A stretch of DNA of 64,000 nt. It comes from Marinifilum_A sediminis. Its GTDB lineage: Bacteria > Bacteroidota > Bacteroidia > Bacteroidales > Marinifilaceae. The notes beneath the pieces were generated by a model that was not told where the DNA came from, searched no databases, and saw only the letters and a list, made by a program, of their open reading frames with translations. Below are positions 28,176 through 37,112 of the stretch, piece after piece (position 1 is the first letter of the stretch; the number at the start of each line of letters is the position of its first letter). The stretch spans positions 434,001-498,000 of the forward strand of contig CANMCX010000002.1 of NCBI GenBank assembly GCA_947496465.1, given 5' to 3'. A program made the translations under genes and the position numbers.

Positions 28176-28649
28176 TTATTCAGTTCCAAACTTCCACTTT
28201 CTATTATAGGCATAAATTACTGTAAAAAATAGAAGATGTAATTGCAAAATATAAAAATCTTCGAACTCATACTCGGGACCAAGCCAGTACACCAATCCGA
28301 TAAAAATCCATGTGAAAAATAAGGCTTGAGTCAAAGATTTATACCTCAATTGTTGATAAAATTCGTCTTCAACTTTCTCTTTTGAAAACAAGTACAATGT
28401 AAAACCAAGTAGAGATAATATAAGACCACCATTAACCCAAGGCTTTGCTTCTTCTTTGGTAAAATAGGGTGTATACTTTAAAATACTATCCAATTCAGGA
28501 TTATCAATACTATTAATAGGTAGATCTTTATCAGCACTTAACCAGCCTCTATTAAAATCATCAATACCGCCAATAAAGGACAAGATAAACGCAATAAATA
28601 CAAATAGGATTCCAATCCTTTTAAAATAATATGGGAAATAGGTTCTCAT
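28176..28649 (-). CDS. Four-helix membrane protein paired with the HTH gene
   Basis: 157 residues with four predicted membrane helices: FIAFILSFIGGI, NGGLILSLLGFTLYLF, LTQALFFTWIFIGLVYW and LQLHLLFFTVIYAY. The layout (two helices, cytoplasmic loop KEKVEDEFYQQLRYKS, two helices) is that of the multi-helix proteins commonly encoded next to small XRE regulators. No function known to me. It is the first gene of the pair. Confidence 0.75.
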   Translation of the reverse strand: MRTYFPYYFKRIGILFVFIAFILSFIGGIDDFNRGWLSADKDLPINSIDNPELDSILKYTPYFTKEEAKPWVNGGLILSLLGFTLYLFSKEKVEDEFYQQLRYKSLTQALFFTWIFIGLVYWLGPEYEFEDFYILQLHLLFFTVIYAYNRKWKFGTE

Positions 28650-29275
28650 TCTGTCAATTTATAAGTTAAACTTTGATATTATTTTGTGCACAAAACAAAT
28701 GTAAAGTTTATTTTACTTTTTGACAACTATTTACTTCTTTTTGTAAGATACAAAAGACATAACTTTAGTAAATATTAATTTTCCCAATTCACGATCAAGC
28801 TATTAATACTTTAAAATACATGGAATTACCAGACTGAATAGAATGACTCGTTTGTAATTTCTTAAATTCTCTCCAGAATTAAATATCATTCTATTAGAAT
28901 TACTTAAACAAAAATCTAATTCTTGATTTTAACCTTAAGATTACATGCTGATATATTGGACTTTGCTCTTACAATTTCGTAAATTGCTACTGCTTAACTA
29001 CCCTATTATTTGATTTGCCCAAAGAGAATATTAATTCAGTTAAATACATTATCTGAGAGTAAATTCAGTTGCCTCAAGCTTAATCTCAATCTAGGACTCG
29101 ATCTTGCAATTGATTGTACTCGAAATCATGTGCGTTATTCTCCTGTAAAACGCCACATGATATAAAATAAACAGTTCCGAACAGGAAATATAAAGTACTA
29201 CATTGGTAGTGGTTAGTGGTTAACCGAAACAGCGGAATTTTTCCGTAGTCCCTTTGTCAGAGGAATTCTGCTGTT
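28650..29275. other. Gene-free stretch
   Basis: 626 AT-rich bases without a convincing ORF, RNA or promoter. Only its right end shows structure, a long imperfect hairpin (29226-29277, separate entry). Confidence 0.5.
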
Positions 29276-29277
29276 TC
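29226..29277. terminator. Long hairpin at the 3' end of a small membrane-protein gene
   Basis: GAAACAGCGGAATT pairs with AATTCTGCTGTTTC (13 of 14 Watson-Crick, one G-U) around a 24-base loop. It overlaps the stop codon of the minus-strand gene at 29276. There is no strong T run after it, so termination is likely but not certain. Confidence 0.5.
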
Positions 29278-29512
29278 AATCTTCTTGCTCCTCTATCACC
29301 TCTTTCTTCGCATTTCTCATTCGTACATAGACCATTGCCATAATGCTTAAAAAGCCTATTACCTTAAGATATTGTTTCAATAGAGAAATTGAATTGGCTT
29401 CCCATGAGTTTAAAATATCCGAATTATTTATCAGTAAAATTCCTCCTACCGAAAATACCAAAACGGCTAGTAAGCCAATCATTAGTTTCGTTTTATTTGT
29501 CATTTTATTCAT
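29276..29512 (-). CDS. Small membrane protein, hypothetical
   Basis: 78 residues from ATG 29512 (MNKMTNKTKLMIGLL); an upstream ATG at 29554 would put a charged, Cys-containing segment in front of the first helix and is less likely. Two membrane helices (LMIGLLAVLVFSVGGILLI and YLKVIGFLSIMAMVYV) and a charged tail (RNAKKEVIEEQED). Divergent from acs. No family recognised. Confidence 0.55.
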   Translation of the reverse strand: MNKMTNKTKLMIGLLAVLVFSVGGILLINNSDILNSWEANSISLLKQYLKVIGFLSIMAMVYVRMRNAKKEVIEEQED

Positions 29513-29609
29513 TTTTTTGAGGCATGAAGGTAAATATTCTTTTCCTATATCCATTCTAAGAAGTTCGTAAACTGGAATATCAATCTAGAATTTCATATAT
29601 TTAGTTATT

Positions 29610-29617
29610 TACATTTG
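29610..29617 (+). promoter_or_regulatory. -7 box upstream of acs
   Basis: TACATTTG is an exact match to TAnnTTTG, about 25 bases before the acs start. No TTG is seen at the usual distance upstream, so the promoter may need an activator or this may be chance. Confidence 0.4.
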
Positions 29618-29641
29618 AACTGATAACCAAAATAATAAACC

Positions 29642-31555
29642 ATGATTGATAAGATTAGTACTCTTGGAGGATACATACATGAGTATCAAAAAAGTGTTGA
29701 AAACCCAGAAGCATTCTGGAGTAGAATTGCTGAAAGCTTCTTCTGGCGTAAAAAATGGGATAAAGTATTGGACTGGAATTTTTCCGAGCCAAGAATCAAT
29801 TGGTTCGTTAATGGGAAAATGAACATTACCGAAAACATTTTTGAAAGACATCTTTTTACCAGAGGCGATCAGCCAGCAATCATCTGGGAACCAAACGATC
29901 CTTCGGATGAAAATAGAGTTTTGACTTATAACGAACTCTTCGATCAAGTTCAAAAGTTTTCGAATGTGATGCTTGATTTGGGCATTAAAAAAGGAGATCG
30001 CATTGCAATTTATATGCCTATGATTCCTGAATTGGCAATAGCAATGCTGGCTTGTGCAAGAATTGGAGCCATTCATTCTATCGTGTTTGCAGGGTTTTCA
30101 GCCAATTCTCTTGCAGATAGAATAAACGATGCCGAAGCTAAATTGGTGATTACATCCGATGGTGGATACCGAGGAAGTAAAATTATTCCCATAAAAGATA
30201 TTGTGGACGAGGCAGTTGAGAACAGTCCATCCGTAGAGAAAGTAATTCTGGTTAAACGAACCAAATCCGAAATTACATTTAAAGAAAATAGAGATTTGTG
30301 GTGGCACGAATGCATGGCTAATGCAGAAGAAAAAAATAAAGCCGAACTAATGGATGCTGAAGATACATTGTTTATTCTTTATACATCCGGTTCAACCGAT
30401 AAACCCAAAGGTATCGTTCATACTTGTGGCGGTTATATGGTTTATTCAGCTTATACGTTCAAAAATGTATTCCAGTATAGCGATGGCGATGTCTATTTCT
30501 GTTCTGCTGACATTGGCTGGATTACTGGGCACTCCTATATCGTTTATGGTCCCTTACTAAATGGAGCAACAACTATGATGTTCGAAGGAATTCCAACCTA
30601 CCCTGATGCAGGAAGATATTGGGATATCGTCAATAAATATGGAGTTGCTCAATTTTACACTGCTCCTACCGCTATTCGCTCTCTGATTTCAATGGGACAA
30701 GAATATGTTGAGAACAAAGATTTAAGCACTTTAAAAGTTTTAGGAACCGTTGGTGAACCCATTAACGAAGAGGCGTGGCACTGGTATCACGATCATATTG
30801 GGAAAAATCGTTGTCCTATTGTTGATACCTGGTGGCAGACCGAAACTGGTGGTATTTCCATTAGTCCAATTGCAGGAATTATTCCAACCAAACCAGGATT
30901 TGCAACACTACCACAACCGGGAATTCAACCCATAATAGTGGATGGAGATGGAAAGGAACTATCGGGCAAGAGTGTAGAAGGAAATCTTTGTATAAAATAT
31001 CCGTGGCCTGGAATGTTACGCACCATTTGGGGAGATCATGAAAGGTTAAAAAAAACTTATTTCAGTACATTCGACAAGCTTTATTTCTCGGGAGATGGCG
31101 TAAAAAGAGACGAAGATGGTTACTATCGAATTCTTGGTCGGGTTGACGATGTCATCAACGTATCTGGACACAGAATGGGAACTGCGGAAGTTGAAAATGC
31201 CATAAATGAGCACCCATTGGTGAATGAATCAGCCGTTGTAGGATATCCACATGATATTAAAGGGCAAGGAATATATGCTTTTGTGGTGTGTGGAGAATTA
31301 TCGACTGGCGGCGAGGAAGGTATCAAAACAAGTATCCGTAAAGGTGTTACAAAAATAATCGGACCAATTGCCAAGCCTGATAAAATACTATTGGTAAGAG
31401 GATTACCTAAAACCAGGTCGGGCAAAATCATGCGTAGAATTCTACGTAAAATCGCTCAAGGCGATTACTCCAACTTTGGAGATATTTCCACTTTATTAGA
31501 TACTTCGGTAGTTGAAGAAATAATAAACGGAGCACTGGAAGAGGTAAAGGAATAA
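29642..31555 (+). CDS. acs: Acetyl-CoA synthetase (acetate--CoA ligase, AMP-forming)
   Basis: Activates acetate to acetyl-CoA through acetyl-AMP. 637 residues, the normal length of Acs. Adenylate-forming P-loop LYTSGSTDKPKG, then YSAYTFKNVF, CSADIGWITGHSY, DTWWQTETGG (acetate pocket with the conserved Trp), YFSGDG, GRVDDVINVSGHRMGTAE and the catalytic, acetylatable Lys595 in TRSGKIMRR. The start agrees with the N-terminal ACAS domain (YIHEYQKSVENPEAFW). Together with the SatP-like transporter at 40.3 kb it indicates acetate scavenging. A terminator follows. Confidence 0.95.
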   Translation: MIDKISTLGGYIHEYQKSVENPEAFWSRIAESFFWRKKWDKVLDWNFSEPRINWFVNGKMNITENIFERHLFTRGDQPAIIWEPNDPSDENRVLTYNELFDQVQKFSNVMLDLGIKKGDRIAIYMPMIPELAIAMLACARIGAIHSIVFAGFSANSLADRINDAEAKLVITSDGGYRGSKIIPIKDIVDEAVENSPSVEKVILVKRTKSEITFKENRDLWWHECMANAEEKNKAELMDAEDTLFILYTSGSTDKPKGIVHTCGGYMVYSAYTFKNVFQYSDGDVYFCSADIGWITGHSYIVYGPLLNGATTMMFEGIPTYPDAGRYWDIVNKYGVAQFYTAPTAIRSLISMGQEYVENKDLSTLKVLGTVGEPINEEAWHWYHDHIGKNRCPIVDTWWQTETGGISISPIAGIIPTKPGFATLPQPGIQPIIVDGDGKELSGKSVEGNLCIKYPWPGMLRTIWGDHERLKKTYFSTFDKLYFSGDGVKRDEDGYYRILGRVDDVINVSGHRMGTAEVENAINEHPLVNESAVVGYPHDIKGQGIYAFVVCGELSTGGEEGIKTSIRKGVTKIIGPIAKPDKILLVRGLPKTRSGKIMRRILRKIAQGDYSNFGDISTLLDTSVVEEIINGALEEVKE

Positions 31556-31560
31556 ATAAT

Positions 31561-31593
31561 TAGAGGTTATCAATATGATAGCCTCTTTTTTTT
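31561..31593 (+). terminator. Terminator of acs
   Basis: AGAGGTTATC pairs with GATAGCCTCT (one G-U pair) around a short loop, followed by eight T. Confidence 0.85.
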
Positions 31594-31671
31594 AGAATTA
31601 TTGATGCAAATAATAGCTATTCTTAACTCATTTATTTATCTTAAATGTGATAGATTAAATTACCAATACAC

Positions 31672-32607
31672 ATGGCTAAATCAATGAAAAAAGTTCTTAT
31701 TACTCTCTTACTACTTATTCCATTATGCGGATTTTCTCAAAATGAATGGTATCAATTACAAATACCTGAACAAGGTTATAGCATTGAATTTCCTTCGCAA
31801 CCGAAGGCAAGTAATAAAACCATTCCTTCAGAAATTGGGCAATTGCTCATAAAAATGCAGATTCTTGATTATTCGAAGGAGACCAATAAATCAACACTCT
31901 TATATCTGTCCAATCATACCCTTTATCCTAAAGAATACGAAAGTTATAAAGATACTGCTAACCTTCCAACCTTTTATAAGGAAGCAATTCATGGAGCTGT
32001 AACAAATGTAAATGGAAAACTTATATCTGAAAAAGATGTTTTCTATGAAAAGTATCCCGGTAAAGAAATTAAAATTGACTATGGAAATGGCTATGCTATT
32101 ATAACGGCACGTATGTTTCTTATTGGTTATGATATGTATATGATACAAACCATTACTGAAACGGCTAAAGATAACAATGCCGAAATGCAAAAATATTTTG
32201 ATTCTTTTAAATTGATCAAAAAAACCAAACAAATGAAAAAAGAATTCCTTGGCTTAAGAACAACAATTTATAAAGTACCCAATTTGATCGAAGCAAAAGA
32301 GTGGTACGAACAAGCATTTGATGCTAAAGCATATTTTGTTGAAGATTTTTATGTAGGTTTTAATATTGGTGGATATGAATTGGGCTTACTGCCCGAACCT
32401 GAATCTGCAAGTCCAAAATCAGAAAATGTTCTATCCTATTGGGGTGTAGATGATATAAATGAAAGTTATTCCAGGTTAATTGAAAATGGTGCAACCGAAC
32501 ATGAAAAGCCAATGAATGTTGGTGGTGAATTATGGGTGGCAAGTGTGAAGGACCCGTGGGATAATGTGATCGGAATAATTTACAACCCAGCATTTACTTT
32601 GGAATAA
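31672..32607 (+). CDS. Secreted protein fused in frame to a VOC/glyoxalase-like domain
   Basis: 311 residues made of two unlike halves. Residues 1-23 are a signal peptide (ITLLLLIPLCGFSQ). Residues 24-186 resemble the small secreted PsbP-like/DUF1795-type proteins (YSIEFPSQP; FDSFKLIKK near the end). From Met188 (MKKEFLGLRTTIYKV) to 311 there is a complete VOC domain (LIEAKEWYEQAF; SYWGVDDINESYSRL; VKDPWDNVIGIIYNP), which looks like a full stand-alone cytoplasmic protein. The junction codon is CAA just before that ATG, one transition away from TAA. So two adjacent genes may have become one by stop-codon loss. The start could also be Met5. Confidence 0.75.
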   Translation: MAKSMKKVLITLLLLIPLCGFSQNEWYQLQIPEQGYSIEFPSQPKASNKTIPSEIGQLLIKMQILDYSKETNKSTLLYLSNHTLYPKEYESYKDTANLPTFYKEAIHGAVTNVNGKLISEKDVFYEKYPGKEIKIDYGNGYAIITARMFLIGYDMYMIQTITETAKDNNAEMQKYFDSFKLIKKTKQMKKEFLGLRTTIYKVPNLIEAKEWYEQAFDAKAYFVEDFYVGFNIGGYELGLLPEPESASPKSENVLSYWGVDDINESYSRLIENGATEHEKPMNVGGELWVASVKDPWDNVIGIIYNPAFTLE

Positions 32608-32643
32608 TTTGAGAACTAATAATTTTACGATAAACCAATACAA

Positions 32644-33393
32644 ATGAAAATCGGAATTGCTTTAGGAGGTGGTGGAGCAAGAGGGTTTGCTCATTTGGGA
32701 GTGCTAAAAGCTCTCGAAGAAAAAGGCATTAAGCCAGATGTAATATCTGGTGTTAGTGCTGGCGCGCTAATTGGTGCCTTCATAGCTTCAGGTTTCAGCT
32801 ATTCAAAAATTCTTCGAGCACTTAAGAATAAAGGCGTTATGGCCTATTCTAAATGGCAATATCCTCGACATGGATTGTTTAGTCTTAACGGATTGGAGAA
32901 AGAGGTGAAGAAACACATTAAAACCAAGTTGATAGAAAATCTTAAAATTCCCCTTTTTATTGCTGTTTCTAACCTAAACGATGGACGTATTGAATACATT
33001 AAGGAAGGTGATTTAATAGAGTATCTGCTAGCATCTGTCAGTATTCCTGTTCTGTTTTCGCCTGTATTAATAAATGATAAAATGTATGTTGACGGAGGTT
33101 TGTTCGACAATTTACCCATTTCTCCCCTGTTGAATAAATGTGATGTGATAATTGCCGTAAATGTTAGTCCTATCCAGAAAATTGAAAAATTTGATAATCT
33201 GGTTCAGGTGGCATCAAGAACCTTTCAATTGGGAGTTCACTCTAATGTGATCAGACACAAAGAAAAATGTTCACTCCTAATAGAACCTAAAGGTCTGAGA
33301 AATTATGAAATTTTAAATGGAAATAAGGCTCAGGAAATCTTTAAATTAGGATACGATTACACCAAAAATCTGGACATTCCCAAATTTGAATAA
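32644..33393 (+). CDS. Patatin-like phospholipase (RssA-like)
   Basis: 249-residue esterase/phospholipase of the patatin family. The oxyanion motif GGGGARG is at 8-14, the nucleophile Ser38 in GVSAG (36-40), and the catalytic Asp150 in DGGLFDN, so the Ser-Asp dyad is complete. No signal peptide; it should act at the cytoplasmic face of the membrane or in the cytoplasm. Single-domain proteins of this size are RssA/YlbK-like; the natural substrate is unknown. Confidence 0.92.
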   Translation: MKIGIALGGGGARGFAHLGVLKALEEKGIKPDVISGVSAGALIGAFIASGFSYSKILRALKNKGVMAYSKWQYPRHGLFSLNGLEKEVKKHIKTKLIENLKIPLFIAVSNLNDGRIEYIKEGDLIEYLLASVSIPVLFSPVLINDKMYVDGGLFDNLPISPLLNKCDVIIAVNVSPIQKIEKFDNLVQVASRTFQLGVHSNVIRHKEKCSLLIEPKGLRNYEILNGNKAQEIFKLGYDYTKNLDIPKFE

Positions 33394-33469
33394 ATTTAAA
33401 TTATCAGATAATAAACCTATATTTATATTAATCAATATTTTACCCAATTAACTCTATTAAAACCCTAAG

Positions 33470-33910
33470 ATGATTTCAAAAAAAGCAAAAGCAATTGAAG
33501 CCTTTCATTCAGGTATGAACTGTGCTCAATCAGTTCTGTTGGCTTATTCCGAACAATTTAAATTAGATGAAAATCTTGCCTTTCAAATTTCAAGTGGATT
33601 TGGCGGTGGCATGGGAAGATTACAGAAAACCTGTGGAGCAGTAACAGGTGCTTTTATGGTTATTGGAATTCACAATTGCGAAAAGTATTCCAATCACAGG
33701 TTACAGACCGACAATAATAGATCGATGATTCAGGAGTTTAATCGGATATTTCTGACAAAACACGAATCTTTAGATTGTAAAGAACTTATTAAATGTGATT
33801 TGAATACCAAAGAAGGACAGGAATATTCCAAGAAAAATCAAGTCAAGAAAAACATCTGCGAAAAATGCATTACAAATTCTATAGAAATTGTTGAGGCTTT
33901 ACTAAACTAA
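33470..33910 (+). CDS. C_GCAxxG_C_C family redox/metal protein
   Basis: 146 residues with the spaced cysteines that name the family: Cys18 (GMNCAQSVL), Cys55 in TCGAVTG, then Cys in HNCEKYS, LDCKELIKCDL and NICEKC. The family has an unknown function but is thought to bind a metal cluster or act in redox reactions, and is common in anaerobes. GFGGGMGRLQKTCGAVTG is the signature. Start ATG at 33470; a bidirectional terminator follows immediately after the stop. Confidence 0.92.
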   Translation: MISKKAKAIEAFHSGMNCAQSVLLAYSEQFKLDENLAFQISSGFGGGMGRLQKTCGAVTGAFMVIGIHNCEKYSNHRLQTDNNRSMIQEFNRIFLTKHESLDCKELIKCDLNTKEGQEYSKKNQVKKNICEKCITNSIEIVEALLN

Positions 33911-33937
33911 AAAAGCAGGCTTAAAGCCTGCTTTCTA
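33911..33937. terminator. Bidirectional terminator
   Basis: AAAGCAGGCT pairs with AGCCTGCTTT around a 3-base loop, lying between convergent genes. Confidence 0.85.
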
Positions 33938-33940
33938 TAT

Positions 33941-35254
33941 TTATAATGTTTCACTAATTTCTATTTCAAATAGTTTTGCCATCACTTCCTTCACCTCATT
34001 CAGATCCGGATTGATATCAAAAACATGGGAAGGTTTCAAATAACAAACTTCCTTCTCACGTTTGAATCGTTCCTCTCCTCCACCTGTAATATTAAGCATT
34101 ACACAGGCATCTTTATCCAATTTCCCTTCCTGAGCATATTTTATTAAAGTAGCTGTTGCCACCGCCGCTGCAGGATGAATATCGTTACCTTCGGTTTCTT
34201 CAAAGATTTTTGCTGCTTCAGCAGCTTCTTCGTTGGTAGCTTTTAAAACATCGCCGCCAGCATCTTTCATAGCATCGTACAAACCGCCTTTAATCGAATA
34301 TGGAGGTTTACGATTTGACAATACTTTTGCTACAATTTCTTCAACCTGCTTTCTAGCCAAATTATCATCCAATGGTAACATTTCACGCGAATCTTCTTTC
34401 CATGCATCATACATTGGCAAGAATGGAGTATTTTGAGAAACCATTAACTTCATCTTATTGGAGCCAAATCTACCATCTTCGATAAAACGTAAATTAGCTT
34501 CCCAGGCTGCAATAGCACCAGTACCGGAACCTACTGCCTGGAAATAATAATCAGGAATTTTTCCAATCTCGGTAACTGCTGAATTAACCGTACAAGCCAT
34601 ACCATCACGACGAGCAACATTCTTAGCGCCTCCTTCGGCAATAAAACCATCTAACTGACAAGCAATATTTGAAAGATGAATGGCATCAAAATAATCGCTA
34701 CCCGATTTCGTAGCCACCAAACGTACATTGTCCTTTATTGCTTCATCAAACCACAAAGCATTAATATTATCTTCAGGAACGCACAAAAGCAATGGAATAT
34801 TATTATCGGAGCAAACTCGTGCAAAAGCTCGTGCAGTATTTCCTGCAGATGCAACCACCAATATTTGATTGTTATCTTCTAACCGACCTCCAACAGCATA
34901 AGCCTCAGTTTCTTTAAAAGAACATGTTCTAAACTTTGCACCTTTCTCTGGCCAATAACCACTAAAAGTAATGTAAAGATTATTCAAGCCCAGATACTTT
35001 GCCAAACCTTCACTTTTGTAGGTTGCAGGAGCTGAAGAGCCTTCAAGAGTTTTATGTATAGGTAACCAATCTGAAAATTTATAAATTCCCAGGGAGTTAT
35101 CTTTAACATTTAATTGTTTTTTATCGTAAATTGCTCTAACCAAGCATGGCTTATCTTCTCCAGGAGCGTCAAGAGTCCATCCTGCATCGGCAAATCTTTT
35201 TCCAGTCTGCATCGACTCCAGTATAAAGTCAGTAGGTCGAAAATCTTTTGTCAT
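33941..35254 (-). CDS. Cysteate synthase-like PLP enzyme (threonine-synthase family)
   Basis: PLP-dependent enzyme of fold type II. 437 residues from ATG 35254 (MTKDFRPTDF); the ORF extends 13 codons upstream to 35293, with a segment unlike the family. The sequence features GIYKFSDWLP, TYKSEGLAKYLGL, TFSGYWPEKGA and TCSFKETEA (PLP Lys about 114 from this start) and VVASAGNTARAFA fit the cysteate synthase group rather than ordinary threonine synthase. Cysteate synthase makes L-cysteate from O-phosphoserine and sulfite. In methanogens this feeds coenzyme M; in Bacteroidetes the likely use is sulfonolipid (capnine) synthesis. No other gene for that route is in the window. Confidence 0.82.
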   Translation of the reverse strand: MTKDFRPTDFILESMQTGKRFADAGWTLDAPGEDKPCLVRAIYDKKQLNVKDNSLGIYKFSDWLPIHKTLEGSSAPATYKSEGLAKYLGLNNLYITFSGYWPEKGAKFRTCSFKETEAYAVGGRLEDNNQILVVASAGNTARAFARVCSDNNIPLLLCVPEDNINALWFDEAIKDNVRLVATKSGSDYFDAIHLSNIACQLDGFIAEGGAKNVARRDGMACTVNSAVTEIGKIPDYYFQAVGSGTGAIAAWEANLRFIEDGRFGSNKMKLMVSQNTPFLPMYDAWKEDSREMLPLDDNLARKQVEEIVAKVLSNRKPPYSIKGGLYDAMKDAGGDVLKATNEEAAEAAKIFEETEGNDIHPAAAVATATLIKYAQEGKLDKDACVMLNITGGGEERFKREKEVCYLKPSHVFDINPDLNEVKEVMAKLFEIEISETL

Positions 35255-35532
35255 TTTTACACGTTTTGATTTTGAAGATGTAAAAATAGTCATTTTACTG
35301 TATACTTAAAGTTTTTCGAACTATTTAGATGCAATTATCATATTGATACAAATCTGTTTTTTGAAAATTTTAAAAAAACAATTTTCAATTTTAAGTCTGT
35401 TTTTTTTCAAAAGTTCTATATTTAATAATCAAAAAATAGATTTAAGTAAAAGTTGAACACACACACTTAAAACTTTTTGTTTTCTGATAATGAAAATAGT
35501 TTGTTTTAAGATCTCCTCTTGAAAATTAATAT

Positions 35533-36000
35533 ATGGATCAATATGAAATCATATTAGGCAAAGGAATTGCTGGAGTAGAATTTGGGATGATTCAGGCTGA
35601 TGTGGAAAAAACACTGGGCAAAGCTGATGAAGTAGGAGAATATTCTCTATCACCCGAGGAGAGTAGTATTACTTTATTCTATCATAGCCATGGTTTAAGT
35701 TTTACTTTCGAATCTGTCGATCAGGATAAACTAAGTTATATTTCTGTTCACAAGGATTCTTATCACCTATTTAATTTTATTAAACTTGGATTACCCAAAA
35801 GAATGCTTCTTGATGAAATTGAGCACTTTCAATTGGGTAAGCCTGAATTTGAAAATGCAGACTCTGAAGAATTTCCAACACATGAGCTAATATACTTTAC
35901 GTCGGAAAATCTTCACCTGTGGTTTGATGATGGTAAAATCTCAGAAATTCAATTTGGTCCTTTTTGGGAGGATATCAAAACCATAGTTTGGGAAGAATAA
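35533..36000 (+). CDS. Hypothetical protein
   Basis: 155 residues, strongly acidic, soluble, no signal peptide. It opens with YEIILGKGIAGVEFGM, a pattern of a short beta strand and a G-x-x-G-x-x-F-G-M motif seen in small unclassified proteins that describe a cup-like fold (KxGIxxG-type), and ends with DDGKISEIQFGPFWED. I do not assign a family. It stops 2 bases before the stop of the convergent DUF1295 gene, with no terminator between. Confidence 0.65.
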   Translation: MDQYEIILGKGIAGVEFGMIQADVEKTLGKADEVGEYSLSPEESSITLFYHSHGLSFTFESVDQDKLSYISVHKDSYHLFNFIKLGLPKRMLLDEIEHFQLGKPEFENADSEEFPTHELIYFTSENLHLWFDDGKISEIQFGPFWEDIKTIVWEE

Positions 36001-36002
36001 GA

Positions 36003-36788
36003 TTAGCTTTTTTTAGGAAACCATGGGATAAATGAACTTGTTGTTTCAATGTAATTTCCATATCCCGATTTGGTTTTAGATAAACTTCTCTCCAAAAGAC
36101 GTACGCCAGAAACCTTAAGTAATAAGTAAGTCATTACTATTACTCCTACTAAAGGTAAATATGTGTTCGTTGCAAGGCAAAACAGTCCTATGCCCCACCA
36201 AATTACAGCCTCTCCAAAATAATTTGGATGCCGGGAATATTTCCAAAGTCCATGACGAAGAACTTTTCCTTTGTTATCTGAATTGGATTTAAAAAGCCAT
36301 AACTGTAAATCGCCAAGCGATTCAAAAATAAAACCTATAACAAACAAAGCCAATGCAATATAATCAAGCCAAATTAAACCAGTATCGATTGTATAATAGA
36401 AAACTGCTAGCAAAGGCAAGGAAATGATCCAACACAAAATCCCCTGAAGAAGAAAAACCTGAAAGAAACTAAACCACCAATATCGTTTTTCTCCATAATC
36501 CTTTCGAAACTTTTGATAACGATAATCTTCACCCTTCCCCCAATTACGAACCAACAAATATCCACTTAATCGAATTGCCCAGAGAACAATTAATACAAAG
36601 ACTATTTCCGATCTCAGACCTACCGATTCGGTAACCGAATAATAATGAAAGCTTAAAATTAGAAAGCCAATACTCCAAAACGGATCAATAATACTAGCAT
36701 TTTTTATAATAACACTAAACAACCAAAGTAATACCAGTGGCAGAAATAAATATGGGAAAGCACTGAGCCAAACAGCAATAAAATCCAT
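36003..36788 (-). CDS. DUF1295 (steroid 5-alpha-reductase-like) membrane protein
   Basis: 261-residue integral membrane protein with about six helices. The C-terminal half shows the signature of the DUF1295/3-oxo-5-alpha-steroid 4-dehydrogenase-like family: GLWKYSRHPNYFGEAVIWWG, and a C-terminal tail YGNYIETTSSFIPWFP. N-terminal DPFWSIGF is also typical. Family members are thought to be NADPH-dependent reductases or methyltransferase-like enzymes acting on membrane lipids; the substrate here is not known. Confidence 0.9.
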   Translation of the reverse strand: MDFIAVWLSAFPYLFLPLVLLWLFSVIIKNASIIDPFWSIGFLILSFHYYSVTESVGLRSEIVFVLIVLWAIRLSGYLLVRNWGKGEDYRYQKFRKDYGEKRYWWFSFFQVFLLQGILCWIISLPLLAVFYYTIDTGLIWLDYIALALFVIGFIFESLGDLQLWLFKSNSDNKGKVLRHGLWKYSRHPNYFGEAVIWWGIGLFCLATNTYLPLVGVIVMTYLLLKVSGVRLLERSLSKTKSGYGNYIETTSSFIPWFPKKS

Positions 36789-37112
36789 GATTCTTCCTTT
36801 CTATATACAATTTACAACTAAAAGACAATTCTATACTTATAAAGTTCATCATTAAACATCACATCTTAACCACAGAGAATCAGACGAATCATTTTTAATC
36901 TTTAAACTTGATTATAGTAGGATTCGTAAATCGCCATTATTTTTATAAATTGCACGCCTAAACGGGGAATTCCCCACACAACAACTATATTATTTCCTAA
37001 TCAAAAACTGCGCTTATTCTAGCCAGTAACAAAAGATGGTTTTTTAGTTAATAACTGATGTTTTTAAATCACATCACGGGCGGATTGTATCCTGTCCTGA
37101 AAAACCATAAAC
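36789..37112. other. Divergent intergenic region
   Basis: 324 AT-rich bases between a DUF1295 gene and an acyl-CoA ligase gene. A short stretch near 36868-36890 (TTAACCACAGAGAATCAGACG) resembles the degenerate intergenic repeats often seen in this phylum. No gene or clear promoter found. Confidence 0.4.

Noticed and set aside
28650..29275. Possible tRNA or small RNA in the 626-base gene-free stretch
   Set aside because: No cloverleaf-like set of stems or CCA end could be found by eye, and no promoter-terminator pair frames a short RNA.
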